64,000 bases of DNA from a bacterium (lineage in GTDB: Bacteria > AUK180), in assembly GCA_023144005.1 (NCBI GenBank), contig JAGLGN010000001.1, positions 116,853 through 180,852 of the forward strand. The letters are read 5' to 3'. The position numbers were made by a program, and so were the translations under genes. The notes under the pieces are model-generated. The model searched no databases and was not told the origin of the DNA. It was given only the letters and a program-made list of their open reading frames with translations. Positions 25,673 to 34,036 of this stretch are shown in pieces (position 1 is the first letter of the stretch; the number at the start of each line of letters is the position of its first letter).

Positions 25673-27235
25673 ATGAAAATATTTAATTTAGGGAAAATAC
25701 TCAAAAAGAGCAGTGATACTCCCACTAAGAAGTTAAAGGACCAACAGCTGATACTGAACGAGAACGGATCTTTGATAACTATTGCATGTGCGAACCCCAT
25801 GGATAGTTGGGCATTGGCCAAGTCCATGTGTGAAGAACTTTATTTGCAGGAAGACGATGTTTACATAATAGATAATCACGGAGCACTTGCGTCCATTGGC
25901 CTGATCTTTGATCCATCCAACTCTGATGAGATCGCGCTTTCCATACCATATGACGATGGAGAATTTCCGGAATTGAAAGCTCTGGAATATGCCGCGAAAT
26001 TAATGGAAAGTCTTGACCAGCATTCCAGCATGGATCAATTCAATAATTTTAGAAATAAGCTCACATTCTTCCTTTTATTCGAGGGGTTCAAGGGACACCG
26101 CGCAATTTTTAATACCCCCTTTTCCCTGGATTTCTTGAAGAGCAAAGATCTCGCAATGGAGTATTTTGAATTTCTTTCGTATTTTCTGAACGAGACCTCT
26201 AACACCGCGATAACAAAGAAAGACCTTAATTTGATCAAGTATCTCGTTGGCATTATCCTGAAGAGAGATATTGAATTAAAAAGTCTGAATGATCTCTTCG
26301 AGCTTCTTGATTCCTTCAAATCACTTTCAGAAAAATTAAATGTATCAGAGGGAGAGATCGAGAGATTTGTGGAAAAGGTCAAATCAAGATTCACCAAATA
26401 CCGGGAATTCTTCTTTTCCGGCATAAATTTCTCCGATGAATTGCTAGCCAGCCTGGCCATGTCTCACAATATATCCTCCTTTTATATCTCTTCACAATTC
26501 GACAAACATTACAAAGAACTTGAGAGCTTCATTCTTCTGAAAAAGCTTCTCAATCTTTCAATATCGAATTACAATAAGGAAATGGCTATTATACTTGACC
26601 TTGTAGAAATGCCGGAGCTCCTTGATAAGTTCATCGAGAATTTCGAACTCCTACAGAATTATAAGAACATCAATTGGATCATAACCGTAGATAAGGATCA
26701 GAACAAGATCCTGGAAAAACTCATCACCATGTCCACCGCATTCTTCCACAAGGGATTGAATGGGGTCGGTGATCTACCCTTTATCAAGGGAGAAGATGTT
26801 TACGGGGAAAGGACATCCGAAGATATCATCTTTGCGAAGAGGCCTGAATTTTCCATTTCCAAAAAGATCACCTCCGCCGATATTCCCAAGATGAGCATCG
26901 CCGAAGAATTCTATACAATACTCGGCTTGAATGAAATGGCATCATCAGGGAAGATCTTCAAATTGATAGTTCAATCCGGGCCTCTTAAGGGAAAGGAGAT
27001 CCTCGTAACAGGAGACGAATTGGTATTCGGTAGGAATGAATTCTGCCCGTCCAATAAACTTGTTTCACGAAAACATATGAAATTGGTCTTTGACGGAGAC
27101 AATTATTTTATCTTGGATACTTCAGTGAACGGAACATTTTTGAACGGACAGAAGATAAAAAAATCAGTACTCTCCAACGGAGACAGGATAATACTCGGCA
27201 ATAACGAAGTCGAAATAATGTTCAATAAACAGTAG
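25673..27235 (+). CDS. Large protein with a C-terminal FHA domain
   Basis: A 520-residue soluble protein. Residues 1-420 are mostly alpha-helical, with no family I recognise. Residues about 425-518 are an FHA phosphothreonine-binding domain: VFGRNEFCPSN, LVSRKHMKLVF, LDTSVNGTFLNGQKI and LSNGDRIILG match the GR, SxxH, N and NG signature. It is divergent from rex. The partner would be a Ser/Thr-phosphorylated protein, but no Hanks kinase is in the window. The N-terminal part might bind a phosphoprotein complex or act in secretion, neither of which is supported directly. Confidence 0.85.
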   Translation: MKIFNLGKILKKSSDTPTKKLKDQQLILNENGSLITIACANPMDSWALAKSMCEELYLQEDDVYIIDNHGALASIGLIFDPSNSDEIALSIPYDDGEFPELKALEYAAKLMESLDQHSSMDQFNNFRNKLTFFLLFEGFKGHRAIFNTPFSLDFLKSKDLAMEYFEFLSYFLNETSNTAITKKDLNLIKYLVGIILKRDIELKSLNDLFELLDSFKSLSEKLNVSEGEIERFVEKVKSRFTKYREFFFSGINFSDELLASLAMSHNISSFYISSQFDKHYKELESFILLKKLLNLSISNYNKEMAIILDLVEMPELLDKFIENFELLQNYKNINWIITVDKDQNKILEKLITMSTAFFHKGLNGVGDLPFIKGEDVYGERTSEDIIFAKRPEFSISKKITSADIPKMSIAEEFYTILGLNEMASSGKIFKLIVQSGPLKGKEILVTGDELVFGRNEFCPSNKLVSRKHMKLVFDGDNYFILDTSVNGTFLNGQKIKKSVLSNGDRIILGNNEVEIMFNKQ

Positions 27236-27624
27236 AATCGTACCAGATATCTAATTCATAAATACGAGGATAGAGGTTAGAGGCTAGAGGTGGAGAAAAG
27301 AATGGAGATTGACTCTTCATTCGCTACTGCTCTTTCAGATTGAGATTAGAATATTTGTAGAGGCTGTTTTCGTTTGATTCTATACATTGCGAAGAGTGTA
27401 CAATTGTTTCACAATTTTCAACTCTCCGCTTGGTACCTTTATCCGGGACGGTCGTTCCAATAAATTGTCGACGACACATCCCTCTTTTCCTATGTTACGG
27501 GTGTGGATATTGTTATGCTCTCCAATTCTTCATTGTACTATCCCACTTTACACTTCAGACTTCACACTTCACACTTTCTTGTGCACTTGTGCTCTGCATA
27601 GCATAACCTTGAACCTTTGAACTT
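27236..27624. repeat. Intergenic repeat mosaic between convergent genes
   Basis: Bases 27336-27457 are an inverted copy of 10843-10946 (shared core ACTCTCCGCTTGG and TTTATCCGGGAC). The rest is words such as CACTTCAGACTTCACACTTC, TTGTGCTCTGCATAGC and CCTTGAACCTTTGAAC that recur elsewhere. The start carries a TTCATAAATACGA word also seen at 35235. No gene supported. Confidence 0.7.
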
Positions 27625-28224
27625 TTAACGCTTCGGTCCTGCGAAGCATACCATCCAGATATCATTCTTTGATTCTATAAACCAATTACCATCCCGTTTT
27701 TGCAGGCAATAGAACATACCCTTTGTAAATTTACCGGTGGTAAGTGTCAAGGTGACCACTGCCCGACTCCTATTCAGAGAATAAGCCGGAGCGGAAATCT
27801 GGAAAAATCCGTCCGAAACCGGAAAGATCCCCTCAAACTCCCGCCACGCTTCAGAGCGGTTGACGGAGAACAGATCGTAAATAAGCTCCGAAGGAACCAT
27901 ATCAATATCCTTCAAGGCATCAACAGAAAGGAGTTTCTGCTTTCGATTATTGAGAAAATAATTCATCTGATAGAACAATGGAAGTGACCGGATCGTTGTT
28001 TCATTTGCGTATAGCGAGGATGTGGTCCCCATCATAATAAACCCCGAAAGATCTCGGCTGACCGTCCTTATTACGAAGTATGAATCCGTTTTATATAATT
28101 TTCCGGCGGGCCTTTCCCAATCAATATACTTCCGCTCCACATTTAAAAAGAGAAAGAACATCAGCGCCACGACGGAAAGCAGAGCGATGATGATAATAAT
28201 TGTTCTTATAGATTTATTTGCCAT
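27625..28224 (-). CDS. Single-pass membrane protein, function unknown
   Basis: A 199-residue protein with one N-terminal helix (about 6-26) and an extracytoplasmic domain. The ATG at 28224 is chosen because GGAG lies 5 nt before it and it overlaps the upstream zinc-ribbon gene by 11 nt. The C-terminal part (QKRDGNWFIESKN) has the look of an NTF2/SnoaL-like beta fold seen in envelope proteins. No motif or family is firm. It forms an operon with two small proteins. Confidence 0.7.
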   Translation of the reverse strand: MANKSIRTIIIIIALLSVVALMFFLFLNVERKYIDWERPAGKLYKTDSYFVIRTVSRDLSGFIMMGTTSSLYANETTIRSLPLFYQMNYFLNNRKQKLLSVDALKDIDMVPSELIYDLFSVNRSEAWREFEGIFPVSDGFFQISAPAYSLNRSRAVVTLTLTTGKFTKGMFYCLQKRDGNWFIESKNDIWMVCFAGPKR

Positions 28225-28432
28225 ACTTCTCCAGAAAATCGCGCTCTTCCACCGGCATTCTGTCATAATACCATTCTGCCAGATATTTCTCACCGTGTTC
28301 CGGGCATACGTAAGGTATCCTTATCTTAAGATCAGCTCCAAAGCCTACCTTTGCGGGGCGGCGGGATTTATCAAGCACTGCTTCCACTTGACATTGATCG
28401 CAATAGGGTCTTTCATTGTAAAATCTTCTCAT
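28214..28432 (-). CDS. Small zinc-ribbon-like protein
   Basis: A 72-residue basic/acidic protein with YCDQCQ near the N-terminus and VCPEHGEK later, which together could bind one zinc ion. Coupled to the membrane protein downstream by an 11-nt overlap, and 1 nt from the gene upstream. Function unknown. Confidence 0.65.
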   Translation of the reverse strand: MRRFYNERPYCDQCQVEAVLDKSRRPAKVGFGADLKIRIPYVCPEHGEKYLAEWYYDRMPVEERDFLEKYGK

Positions 28433-28433
28433 A

Positions 28434-28673
28434 CTAATCTCCCTCCCAGGAACGGATAAATTTAAATATCACCCAATTGGGCAGATCCGATAGAAAATCA
28501 TCTAAATTATTTTTTTGAGATATGGGAGCGGAAATCTCCACCGTTCCCTTTTCCGGATCTATTGTTCTCGAATAGCCAATACCGTCAAGCCCTTCCAGTA
28601 TTCCTGAAAGGCGGCCGATGTGATCTCTTTTTACTTTAAGAAGGTAATAAATACTTGTCGTTCTATTTTTCAA
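28434..28673 (-). CDS. DUF4911-like small protein (ACT-like fold)
   Basis: A 79-residue protein whose YYLLKVKRDHIGRLSGILEG and GTVEISAPISQ segments fit DUF4911-type proteins, small ACT-like domains found next to tRNA or translation genes. Confidence in the family name is moderate. First gene of the three-gene minus-strand set to 27625. Confidence 0.6.
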   Translation of the reverse strand: MKNRTTSIYYLLKVKRDHIGRLSGILEGLDGIGYSRTIDPEKGTVEISAPISQKNNLDDFLSDLPNWVIFKFIRSWEGD

Positions 28674-28712
28674 TCGCCCCCCAAAAAGGGAAGATAATAT
28701 ATACTTGTTTCC

Positions 28713-31004
28713 TTATCCGGTGGGAGGAGTGAACATACTGCCAAGATTTTTGAACATCTCCGCCATCTTAGTCTTCACTATTTCCTGAACATCTGTATCC
28801 ATCTTTTCCTGTATGATCTTTCTTCCTTCCGTTTCGATAAGTTCTCTGACCTTTTCTTCGGCGAATAATTTCATCTGATTTTCAACAACTGTGCCGCCGT
28901 GCTTCTCCACTTCTTCTTTGACTTTTCTTTCAATGACCGGGTCAATGTCCTTGGAGACCATAGTCTCCTCAATCTGAATAGCAACGGCCTTCTGGACCAT
29001 ATCCTGAACAATGCCGTTGAAGTCGATCTTGGTCAAAGCGGATTGAATCTGCTGTTCTATGGAGTTGGTGATCATTTGTCCGATAGTAAAAGATATCGAC
29101 TTCTCATCAACCAAACTGCTGTCAAAATGCTGAGGTTCCTCTTCTACTTTTACTTCCTCTGCAGGGGGAGGTTCCGCAACGGGAATTTCTTCAACTACAG
29201 GAGCCTCGACTGCCGCTTCTACAGGAGCTTCCACGGGAGGTTCAACTACCGGTTCTTCCGGCGCAGGTGTTTCTTCTACAACAGGAGCCTCGACTGCCGC
29301 TTCTACCGGAGCTTCCACGGGAGGCTCAACTACCACCGGTTCTTCCGGCGCAGGTGTTTCTTCTACAACAGGAGCTTCGACCGCCGCTTCTACAGGAGCT
29401 TCCACGGGAGGTTCAACTACCGGCTCGGGAGCAGGGGTTTCTTCTACAACAGGAGCCTCGACCGCCGCTTCTACAGGAACCTCCGCGGGAGGTTCAACTA
29501 CCGGCTCGGGAGCAGGGGTTTCTTCAACTATATCGGGAATATCAATATTCAGGTCATCCGCTGTTATTTCTTCAACCGTTTCCTCGACGGCTGCTTCTAC
29601 AGGGGCTTCCGCGGGAGGTTCAGCTACCGGCTCGGGAGCGGGAGTTTCTTCTACAACCACTGCTTCTGCAGGAGCTTCATCCACGACATCGGGAATATCT
29701 AAATTCAGGTCATCCGCTGTGATCTCTTCAACCGTTTCCTCGACAGCCGCTTCTACAGGTACTTCCACGGCAGGTTCTTCTGCAGGAATTTCCTCTACTA
29801 CCGGCTCGGCTACGGGTGCTTCATCTTCTATGTCAGGTATATCCAAATTCAGGTCATCCGCTGTGATCTCTTCAACCGTCTCCTCAACGGCCGCTTCTAC
29901 AGGAGCCTCCGCGGGAGGTTCTTCTGTTGGGATTTCCTCTACTCCCGGCTCTTCTGCGGGAGCTTCTTCTATATCAGGAATTTCAAGCTCAGGTTCTTCA
30001 GTGGCAGCAGCCTCATCCAGATCCGGGATTTCCGGGATCTCTTCAACAGGCGCTTCCTGTTCTTGGGGAATATCGTCCTCAAGATCGGGAATCTCTACTT
30101 GCGGTTCTTCCTCGGGAATCTCATCCAGATCAGGGATCTCAGGGCCCGCTTCATCTATTTCGGGAATATCCGGAACCGCGTCATCAGCCTGCATAGCGTC
30201 AGCTACTATCGTTTCGTCATCAGCCGTGGGAAGAGAATCCTCCTCATCTATATCAGGGATCCCCGAATCAATGCCCAGACCGGCGGAGCCGTCATCATCA
30301 ATATCAAGAGAATTTAAAGTATCGTCCAAATCGCCCAGGATAGCGTTCACATTCAACTCGTCATCCATTGAAGCTTCGGCGGCAGGAGGCACTTCGTCAG
30401 GCGTTACGGGGGCAGCTTCTACAACTGCCTGGTCTTCTGAATTTTCAGCGTCGGGGCCGGAAAGGATCTCGGTTTTCTCATCTATTGAAGTTTCCTCTTC
30501 CAGCATTGGGAGTTCTTCTTCGGGTTCTTCTGCCGGCTGTCCATCTGTTTCCATATCGGCAAAAATGTCGTCAAGAAGTTTTAAACTTTCGTCATCAAAA
30601 GACGGGAAATCGTCATCTTCTCCATCGTCCGCTACAGAAATATCCTCTTCGGATACCATTTCTATGGCAAAGGAAGCGATATCATCGACATTGTATGGTT
30701 TTAGAAAATATTTTTTAACGCCGAACTGATTCACGAAACGGTTGCCGATATCCTCGGAGTCCACCAATAAGACAACATTTATATTGTCCAATAAGCCTTG
30801 TTGCTTTAATTGTGTACAGATCTGGAAGCCATTCAATTCCGGCAGGAAAAAATCCAGAACCGCAACATCCGGTTTGTTCTCTACTATGGTATCAAGACCA
30901 TCCTTACCGTTAAGGGCGATATTGATGTCGAAATTATCCTTCAAAGCGTTTTCAAGGTTATTTGCTAAGGTGGGATCTGCTTCAACAATAACTAATTTAG
31001 CCAT
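28713..31004 (-). CDS. Receiver-domain protein with a long Ala/Pro/Glu repeat
   Basis: A 763-residue protein. The N-terminal receiver (about 1-120) has Asp51 (AVLDFFLPE) and a switch Lys (FLKPY). About residues 125-610 are a disordered acidic region, first Asp/Glu-rich with IPDLDE modules, then repeats of EAPVEAAVEETVEEITADDLNLDIPD type. The last 150 residues are helical and charged (ISFTIGQMITNSIEQQI..., FAEEKVRELIETEGRKI) and may oligomerise. No DNA-binding domain. SD AAGGAG precedes the ATG and a strong promoter lies upstream. The layout suggests a scaffold that recruits partners on phosphorylation. Confidence 0.85.
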   Translation of the reverse strand: MAKLVIVEADPTLANNLENALKDNFDINIALNGKDGLDTIVENKPDVAVLDFFLPELNGFQICTQLKQQGLLDNINVVLLVDSEDIGNRFVNQFGVKKYFLKPYNVDDIASFAIEMVSEEDISVADDGEDDDFPSFDDESLKLLDDIFADMETDGQPAEEPEEELPMLEEETSIDEKTEILSGPDAENSEDQAVVEAAPVTPDEVPPAAEASMDDELNVNAILGDLDDTLNSLDIDDDGSAGLGIDSGIPDIDEEDSLPTADDETIVADAMQADDAVPDIPEIDEAGPEIPDLDEIPEEEPQVEIPDLEDDIPQEQEAPVEEIPEIPDLDEAAATEEPELEIPDIEEAPAEEPGVEEIPTEEPPAEAPVEAAVEETVEEITADDLNLDIPDIEDEAPVAEPVVEEIPAEEPAVEVPVEAAVEETVEEITADDLNLDIPDVVDEAPAEAVVVEETPAPEPVAEPPAEAPVEAAVEETVEEITADDLNIDIPDIVEETPAPEPVVEPPAEVPVEAAVEAPVVEETPAPEPVVEPPVEAPVEAAVEAPVVEETPAPEEPVVVEPPVEAPVEAAVEAPVVEETPAPEEPVVEPPVEAPVEAAVEAPVVEEIPVAEPPPAEEVKVEEEPQHFDSSLVDEKSISFTIGQMITNSIEQQIQSALTKIDFNGIVQDMVQKAVAIQIEETMVSKDIDPVIERKVKEEVEKHGGTVVENQMKLFAEEKVRELIETEGRKIIQEKMDTDVQEIVKTKMAEMFKNLGSMFTPPTG
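29210..29910. repeat. In-frame repeat array in the receiver-protein linker
   Basis: Degenerate repeats encode modules of type APVEAPVEAAVEETVEEITADDLNLDIPD. At least three copies carry the ITADDLN core and about four carry VEETPAPEEPVVEPP. Unit lengths are multiples of three, so the frame is kept. Expansion and contraction by slippage or recombination is likely. It creates long frames on the opposite strand that are not genes. Confidence 0.85.
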
Positions 31005-31034
31005 GACATTCTCCTTAACATTATAATACTGCGT

Positions 31035-31063
31035 ATTTTACCATATCTTCCAATACTTGTCAA
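31035..31063 (-). promoter_or_regulatory. Promoter of the receiver-domain protein
   Basis: On the minus strand TTGACA (31063-31058), 17 nt, TGG-TAAAAT (31040-31035), an extended -10, then about 30 nt with SD AAGGAG. Confidence 0.8.
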
Positions 31064-31075
31064 ATATCCTTTGTT

Positions 31076-31471
31076 CTATTCGGGAGAAGTACCGGATTCC
31101 ATTTTATTGAAAACCTCCATTCCACCCCTCACATTATACGCTAATTCGACGCATATATACTTGGGTTTCAAGGCTTTCTTCAGGTCGGTAAACATGATAT
31201 CCAAGGCTTTTTCCTGATATATCCCCACATTCCGAAATGAAATGAAGTAGTACTTCAAAGATTTCAATTCCACACACCTTCCATCGGGATAATATGTAAT
31301 TATGACAGTGCCAAGATCGGGAAGGCCCGAAAACGGGCACACTGCGGAGAATTCAGGATACTCGATCACGATCTTCTGCGGCTTACCGTCATACTCAAAG
31401 GTTTCTATCACATCATAACGGATCTTGTCCGTTGCCTCAAAATTGAATTTCTTTCCTTCTGCCTTTGCCAT
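31076..31471 (-). CDS. queF: NADPH-dependent 7-cyano-7-deazaguanine reductase QueF (type I)
   Basis: A 131-residue T-fold enzyme reducing preQ0 to preQ1 in queuosine synthesis. The catalytic Cys lies in AVCPFSGLPD and the QueF motif is ELKSLKYY, with the Asp of PDLGTV following. Its length fits the unimodular type. It lies 11 nt after the phosphosugar isomerase gene. No other queuosine genes are in the window. Confidence 0.93.
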   Translation of the reverse strand: MAKAEGKKFNFEATDKIRYDVIETFEYDGKPQKIVIEYPEFSAVCPFSGLPDLGTVIITYYPDGRCVELKSLKYYFISFRNVGIYQEKALDIMFTDLKKALKPKYICVELAYNVRGGMEVFNKMESGTSPE

Positions 31472-31482
31472 TTTCTTTACCT

Positions 31483-32448
31483 CTATACACCCTTATTTAA
31501 AGCGTCTTTCAATTCATTGATCATTGATATCTCATAAGGATCCTCACCGTTGAGATGTGAGAGCTCATACGAAATAAGATCTCCCAGAAGGATAAATTTT
31601 AATGTTTCATCAAGGGCATTTTTAGAGGAAAATTCGAATTTAAGGTCAGCTTGCCCGGAAAAATGGTCCAATTCCGCCTTCTCGATACTTTCTTCGTATG
31701 CGGAACGCAGAAGGACCACACACATCCCCTTCTTCCCGTTTACAAAAGGCACTATCTCATTGTGGCACATTTCCGGAAAATAGTGGCAGAAGGCATGATG
31801 TTTCGCATTCTCATTGATCTGGGTTTTCCACCTGTAAGAGGCGCCTCGCAAGGCTGCCGGAGAATAAATCAGAGCAATATTGGATAACATAGCGGCGGCT
31901 CCGGTTTCCGCGGCACCCCCGGGTTCGATAAGGGATTTGGAGAGCAATTCAAGCGCCGACGCGGCTCCCGCGAGATCTTCCATTAAGTTTGGGAGACAAA
32001 GGTTAACCGATATCAATTTCACAAGAGAGGAAAAGATATAGTAAAAAGCATATCTGGGAGGAAGGCCCGAAGGAACGGTCACCGTTCGCTTCACGAAATT
32101 TTCAATTGATGATATTCCGATCTGTGTCGGGGCATTGCATGAATCTATCATTGAAAGGGTCTCCCCTGTTTTTCCGGAATAGGAGATCGGGATAAAGAGA
32201 TCATCGGATGACAACTCAAAGGGAATACTTTCACGCGAAAAAACAAAGATCGGCACATCGGAATAATCGGTAAGGATATCTCTAATTACCATGCCGGAGA
32301 TCGCAGATCCCCCCATTCCCGCGATCACAATGCGCCGGATGCTGCTTTTAACAGCGGGAACCTTTAATTTGATCCCGTAGTTCAAATGCTTTGAAGCGCT
32401 TTGAATGACAGAAAGCAGTTTATTCTTATCATACGGGGACTTTTTCAT
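31483..32448 (-). CDS. Bifunctional phosphoglucose/phosphomannose isomerase
   Basis: A 321-residue SIS-fold isomerase of the archaeal/bacterial PGI/PMI type, interconverting glucose-6-P or mannose-6-P with fructose-6-P. Sugar-phosphate motifs AGMGGSAISG and ISYSGKTGETL are clear, and LPPRYAFYY fits the family motif. The C-terminal part carries an Asn/His segment (NENAKHHAFCHYF). The start has a -10 box 5 nt upstream and no SD. It is co-transcribed with queF and divergent from the CsgG-like gene. Confidence 0.9.
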   Translation of the reverse strand: MKKSPYDKNKLLSVIQSASKHLNYGIKLKVPAVKSSIRRIVIAGMGGSAISGMVIRDILTDYSDVPIFVFSRESIPFELSSDDLFIPISYSGKTGETLSMIDSCNAPTQIGISSIENFVKRTVTVPSGLPPRYAFYYIFSSLVKLISVNLCLPNLMEDLAGAASALELLSKSLIEPGGAAETGAAAMLSNIALIYSPAALRGASYRWKTQINENAKHHAFCHYFPEMCHNEIVPFVNGKKGMCVVLLRSAYEESIEKAELDHFSGQADLKFEFSSKNALDETLKFILLGDLISYELSHLNGEDPYEISMINELKDALNKGV

Positions 32449-32453
32449 GATAG

Positions 32454-32483
32454 ATTTTACTGTTTTTCCCGCTTCAATGTCAA
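32454..32483 (-). promoter_or_regulatory. Promoter of the PGI/PMI-queF pair, probably leaderless
   Basis: On the minus strand TTGACA (32483-32478), 18 nt, TAAAAT (32459-32454), then 5 nt to the ATG at 32448. No SD. Together with the divergent promoter at 32492 it forms a compact back-to-back pair. Confidence 0.75.
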
Positions 32484-32491
32484 CTCGGCAT

Positions 32492-32520
32492 TTGACTTTT
32501 TACCGAAAATTGTTTAGAAT
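32492..32520 (+). promoter_or_regulatory. Promoter of the first CsgG-like gene
   Basis: TTGACT (32492-32497), 17 nt, TAGAAT (32515-32520), followed by an AGGGAGG SD before the ATG at 32543. The sequence is nearly identical to the promoter at 33985. Confidence 0.8.
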
Positions 32521-32542
32521 TCAGCAAATAAGGGAGGCCTTG

Positions 32543-33940
32543 ATGAAAACTCGAATAATGTTAGCAATAGTAGTGGCTTGTTTAGCCTTTTCCACAATAT
32601 CGGCAGCTGAGATAAAGCCGGCGATCGCCATAATGGATTTTCAGCCTAAAGGCGCGGACGCGTCCAGTGCCAGTATCGTTTCCGATCTTTTCCGTGATTT
32701 CATCGTTTCGCACAACCGCTTTATCGTGGTGGACAGGGCGTCCATGCAGTCAATTCTGCAGGAACAGAACCTTCAGCAGGAATTGGGGTGCAGTTCCGAG
32801 GAATGCGCGGTAAACTTGGGGAAGATCCTCGGCGTGACCAATATAGTGATCGGAACTCTGGGGAAATTAGGAAATATCTCCATCATCTCCGCCAGGGTGG
32901 TAAATATAGAAAGCGCAAAGATAGAATGGTCAAGATCCGCCAAGGTGCAGGATTTTTCAAGTATCGATGTTATAATCAACGCCCTGGTCAATGATATGAT
33001 CAATACCATTTTCGGCGGCGCAGCGCAAATGCCGGTAACGACAGTCGCCCCGGTGCAGCCCGCGCCCGTGGTACAGCAGCCGGTTCAGCAACAGCAGCCT
33101 AAACCCGATTCCGGGGGGCAGAATGTCATAGTGATACAGCAGCAGGGTGCCCCGCCAGCAGCTCCACAGCCGTATGCACAACAGCCCGCCGCACAACCGA
33201 GAGGCCAGGATCTTGGATTCGAACTCGAGCTGGGTTTATTTCCGAAACAGAATTTCTTCACCCACTGGGATTATGACGGAGCGGAATGGGGAGAAACAAC
33301 TGGCGACCCGGGATATTTCAACTTTAGTTTCGCGTTCTTCATGGACCTCTTCTATATAGGCATCAATAGAGATGTCAGTACCCTGAAGGAAGGCAGCACG
33401 ATCTTCGGAGAATCAGAAACATCAGACTACAGCTTCACTCTAAGCACAAAGAACACACTTGTCTTTACCGATATGATTCTCGCGGCAAGGGTCCCTGGAC
33501 ACGATTCCAGAGGCCTTGTATTTATTTTCTGGAGATCCTTTTCATATGTTATTGATGATGATGCCTACGACCCCGAACGCTACTTCGGGCCCGGCATTGG
33601 ATTTCAGACACAATTCGGCAGCCCTCATAAGAATAATCCGGCGGATCTTCCATTCGGACTTCTTTTCCAATTGGGCCTCAGGGGCGCCTATATGTTTTTT
33701 GACACCCCGGATACTTTTCCGACTGATTACTTCGGTTACGGTCTTGGACTCCGCGGAAATGTAGGCCTGGGTATCATACTCAAAGGCTGGGGAACATATC
33801 TCATGGTATCTTACAGGCTCAATGCGCTGATCTCCTTTCACGAAAGCTATGAAGCAGCATTCTCAATGAACAATCATTATCTTGTGCATGGAATTGCCAT
33901 AAGCATAGGTACGAATTTCAATATGGGAGCTATTAACTAG
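32543..33940 (+). CDS. Secreted CsgG/LpoB-like protein with outer-membrane-type C-terminal domain
   Basis: A 465-residue protein with a signal peptide (KTRIMLAIVVACLAFSTISAA), then a CsgG/LpoB/DUF2380-like domain (AIAIMDFQPKGADA, RFIVVDRASMQSIL, GCSSEECAVNLGKILGV, ARVVNIES) to about residue 155. A Gln/Pro-rich linker follows, then a C-terminal domain of alternating aromatic strands (FELELGLFPKQ..., GLGLRGNVGLGIILKGWGTYL) resembling a beta-barrel. The ATG at 32543 has SD AGGGAGG. The N-terminal module is nearly identical to the next gene, but the C-terminal module is unrelated. Envelope assembly or surface role inferred. Confidence 0.82.
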   Translation: MKTRIMLAIVVACLAFSTISAAEIKPAIAIMDFQPKGADASSASIVSDLFRDFIVSHNRFIVVDRASMQSILQEQNLQQELGCSSEECAVNLGKILGVTNIVIGTLGKLGNISIISARVVNIESAKIEWSRSAKVQDFSSIDVIINALVNDMINTIFGGAAQMPVTTVAPVQPAPVVQQPVQQQQPKPDSGGQNVIVIQQQGAPPAAPQPYAQQPAAQPRGQDLGFELELGLFPKQNFFTHWDYDGAEWGETTGDPGYFNFSFAFFMDLFYIGINRDVSTLKEGSTIFGESETSDYSFTLSTKNTLVFTDMILAARVPGHDSRGLVFIFWRSFSYVIDDDAYDPERYFGPGIGFQTQFGSPHKNNPADLPFGLLFQLGLRGAYMFFDTPDTFPTDYFGYGLGLRGNVGLGIILKGWGTYLMVSYRLNALISFHESYEAAFSMNNHYLVHGIAISIGTNFNMGAIN

Positions 33941-33984
33941 AAGAAGCAATACTGCTTAACACACCTCCCGCTGAGGCTGTAGGT

Positions 33985-34013
33985 TTGACTTTTAATCGAA
34001 AATGGTTTAGAAT
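33985..34013 (+). promoter_or_regulatory. Promoter of the second CsgG-like gene
   Basis: TTGACT (33985-33990), 17 nt, TAGAAT (34008-34013), then GGGAGG SD before the ATG at 34037. The sequence around the boxes is shared with the promoter at 32492, so it was duplicated with the gene. Confidence 0.8.
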
Positions 34014-34036
34014 TCAGCAAATACAGGGAGGTTTCT

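Noticed and set aside
28899-29702. Long plus-strand frame rich in Arg/Phe/Tyr
   Set aside because: Antisense of the same repeat array; periodicity mirrors the repeats.
29210-29910. Possible CRISPR-like array
   Set aside because: Repeats are in-frame codons of one protein, lack unique spacers of even length and there are no cas genes.
29719-30729. Ser-rich 336-codon frame on the plus strand
   Set aside because: It is the antisense shadow of the Glu/Ala/Asp-rich receiver protein; no SD or family resemblance and extreme Ser bias caused by GAA/GCT-type codons on the other strand.
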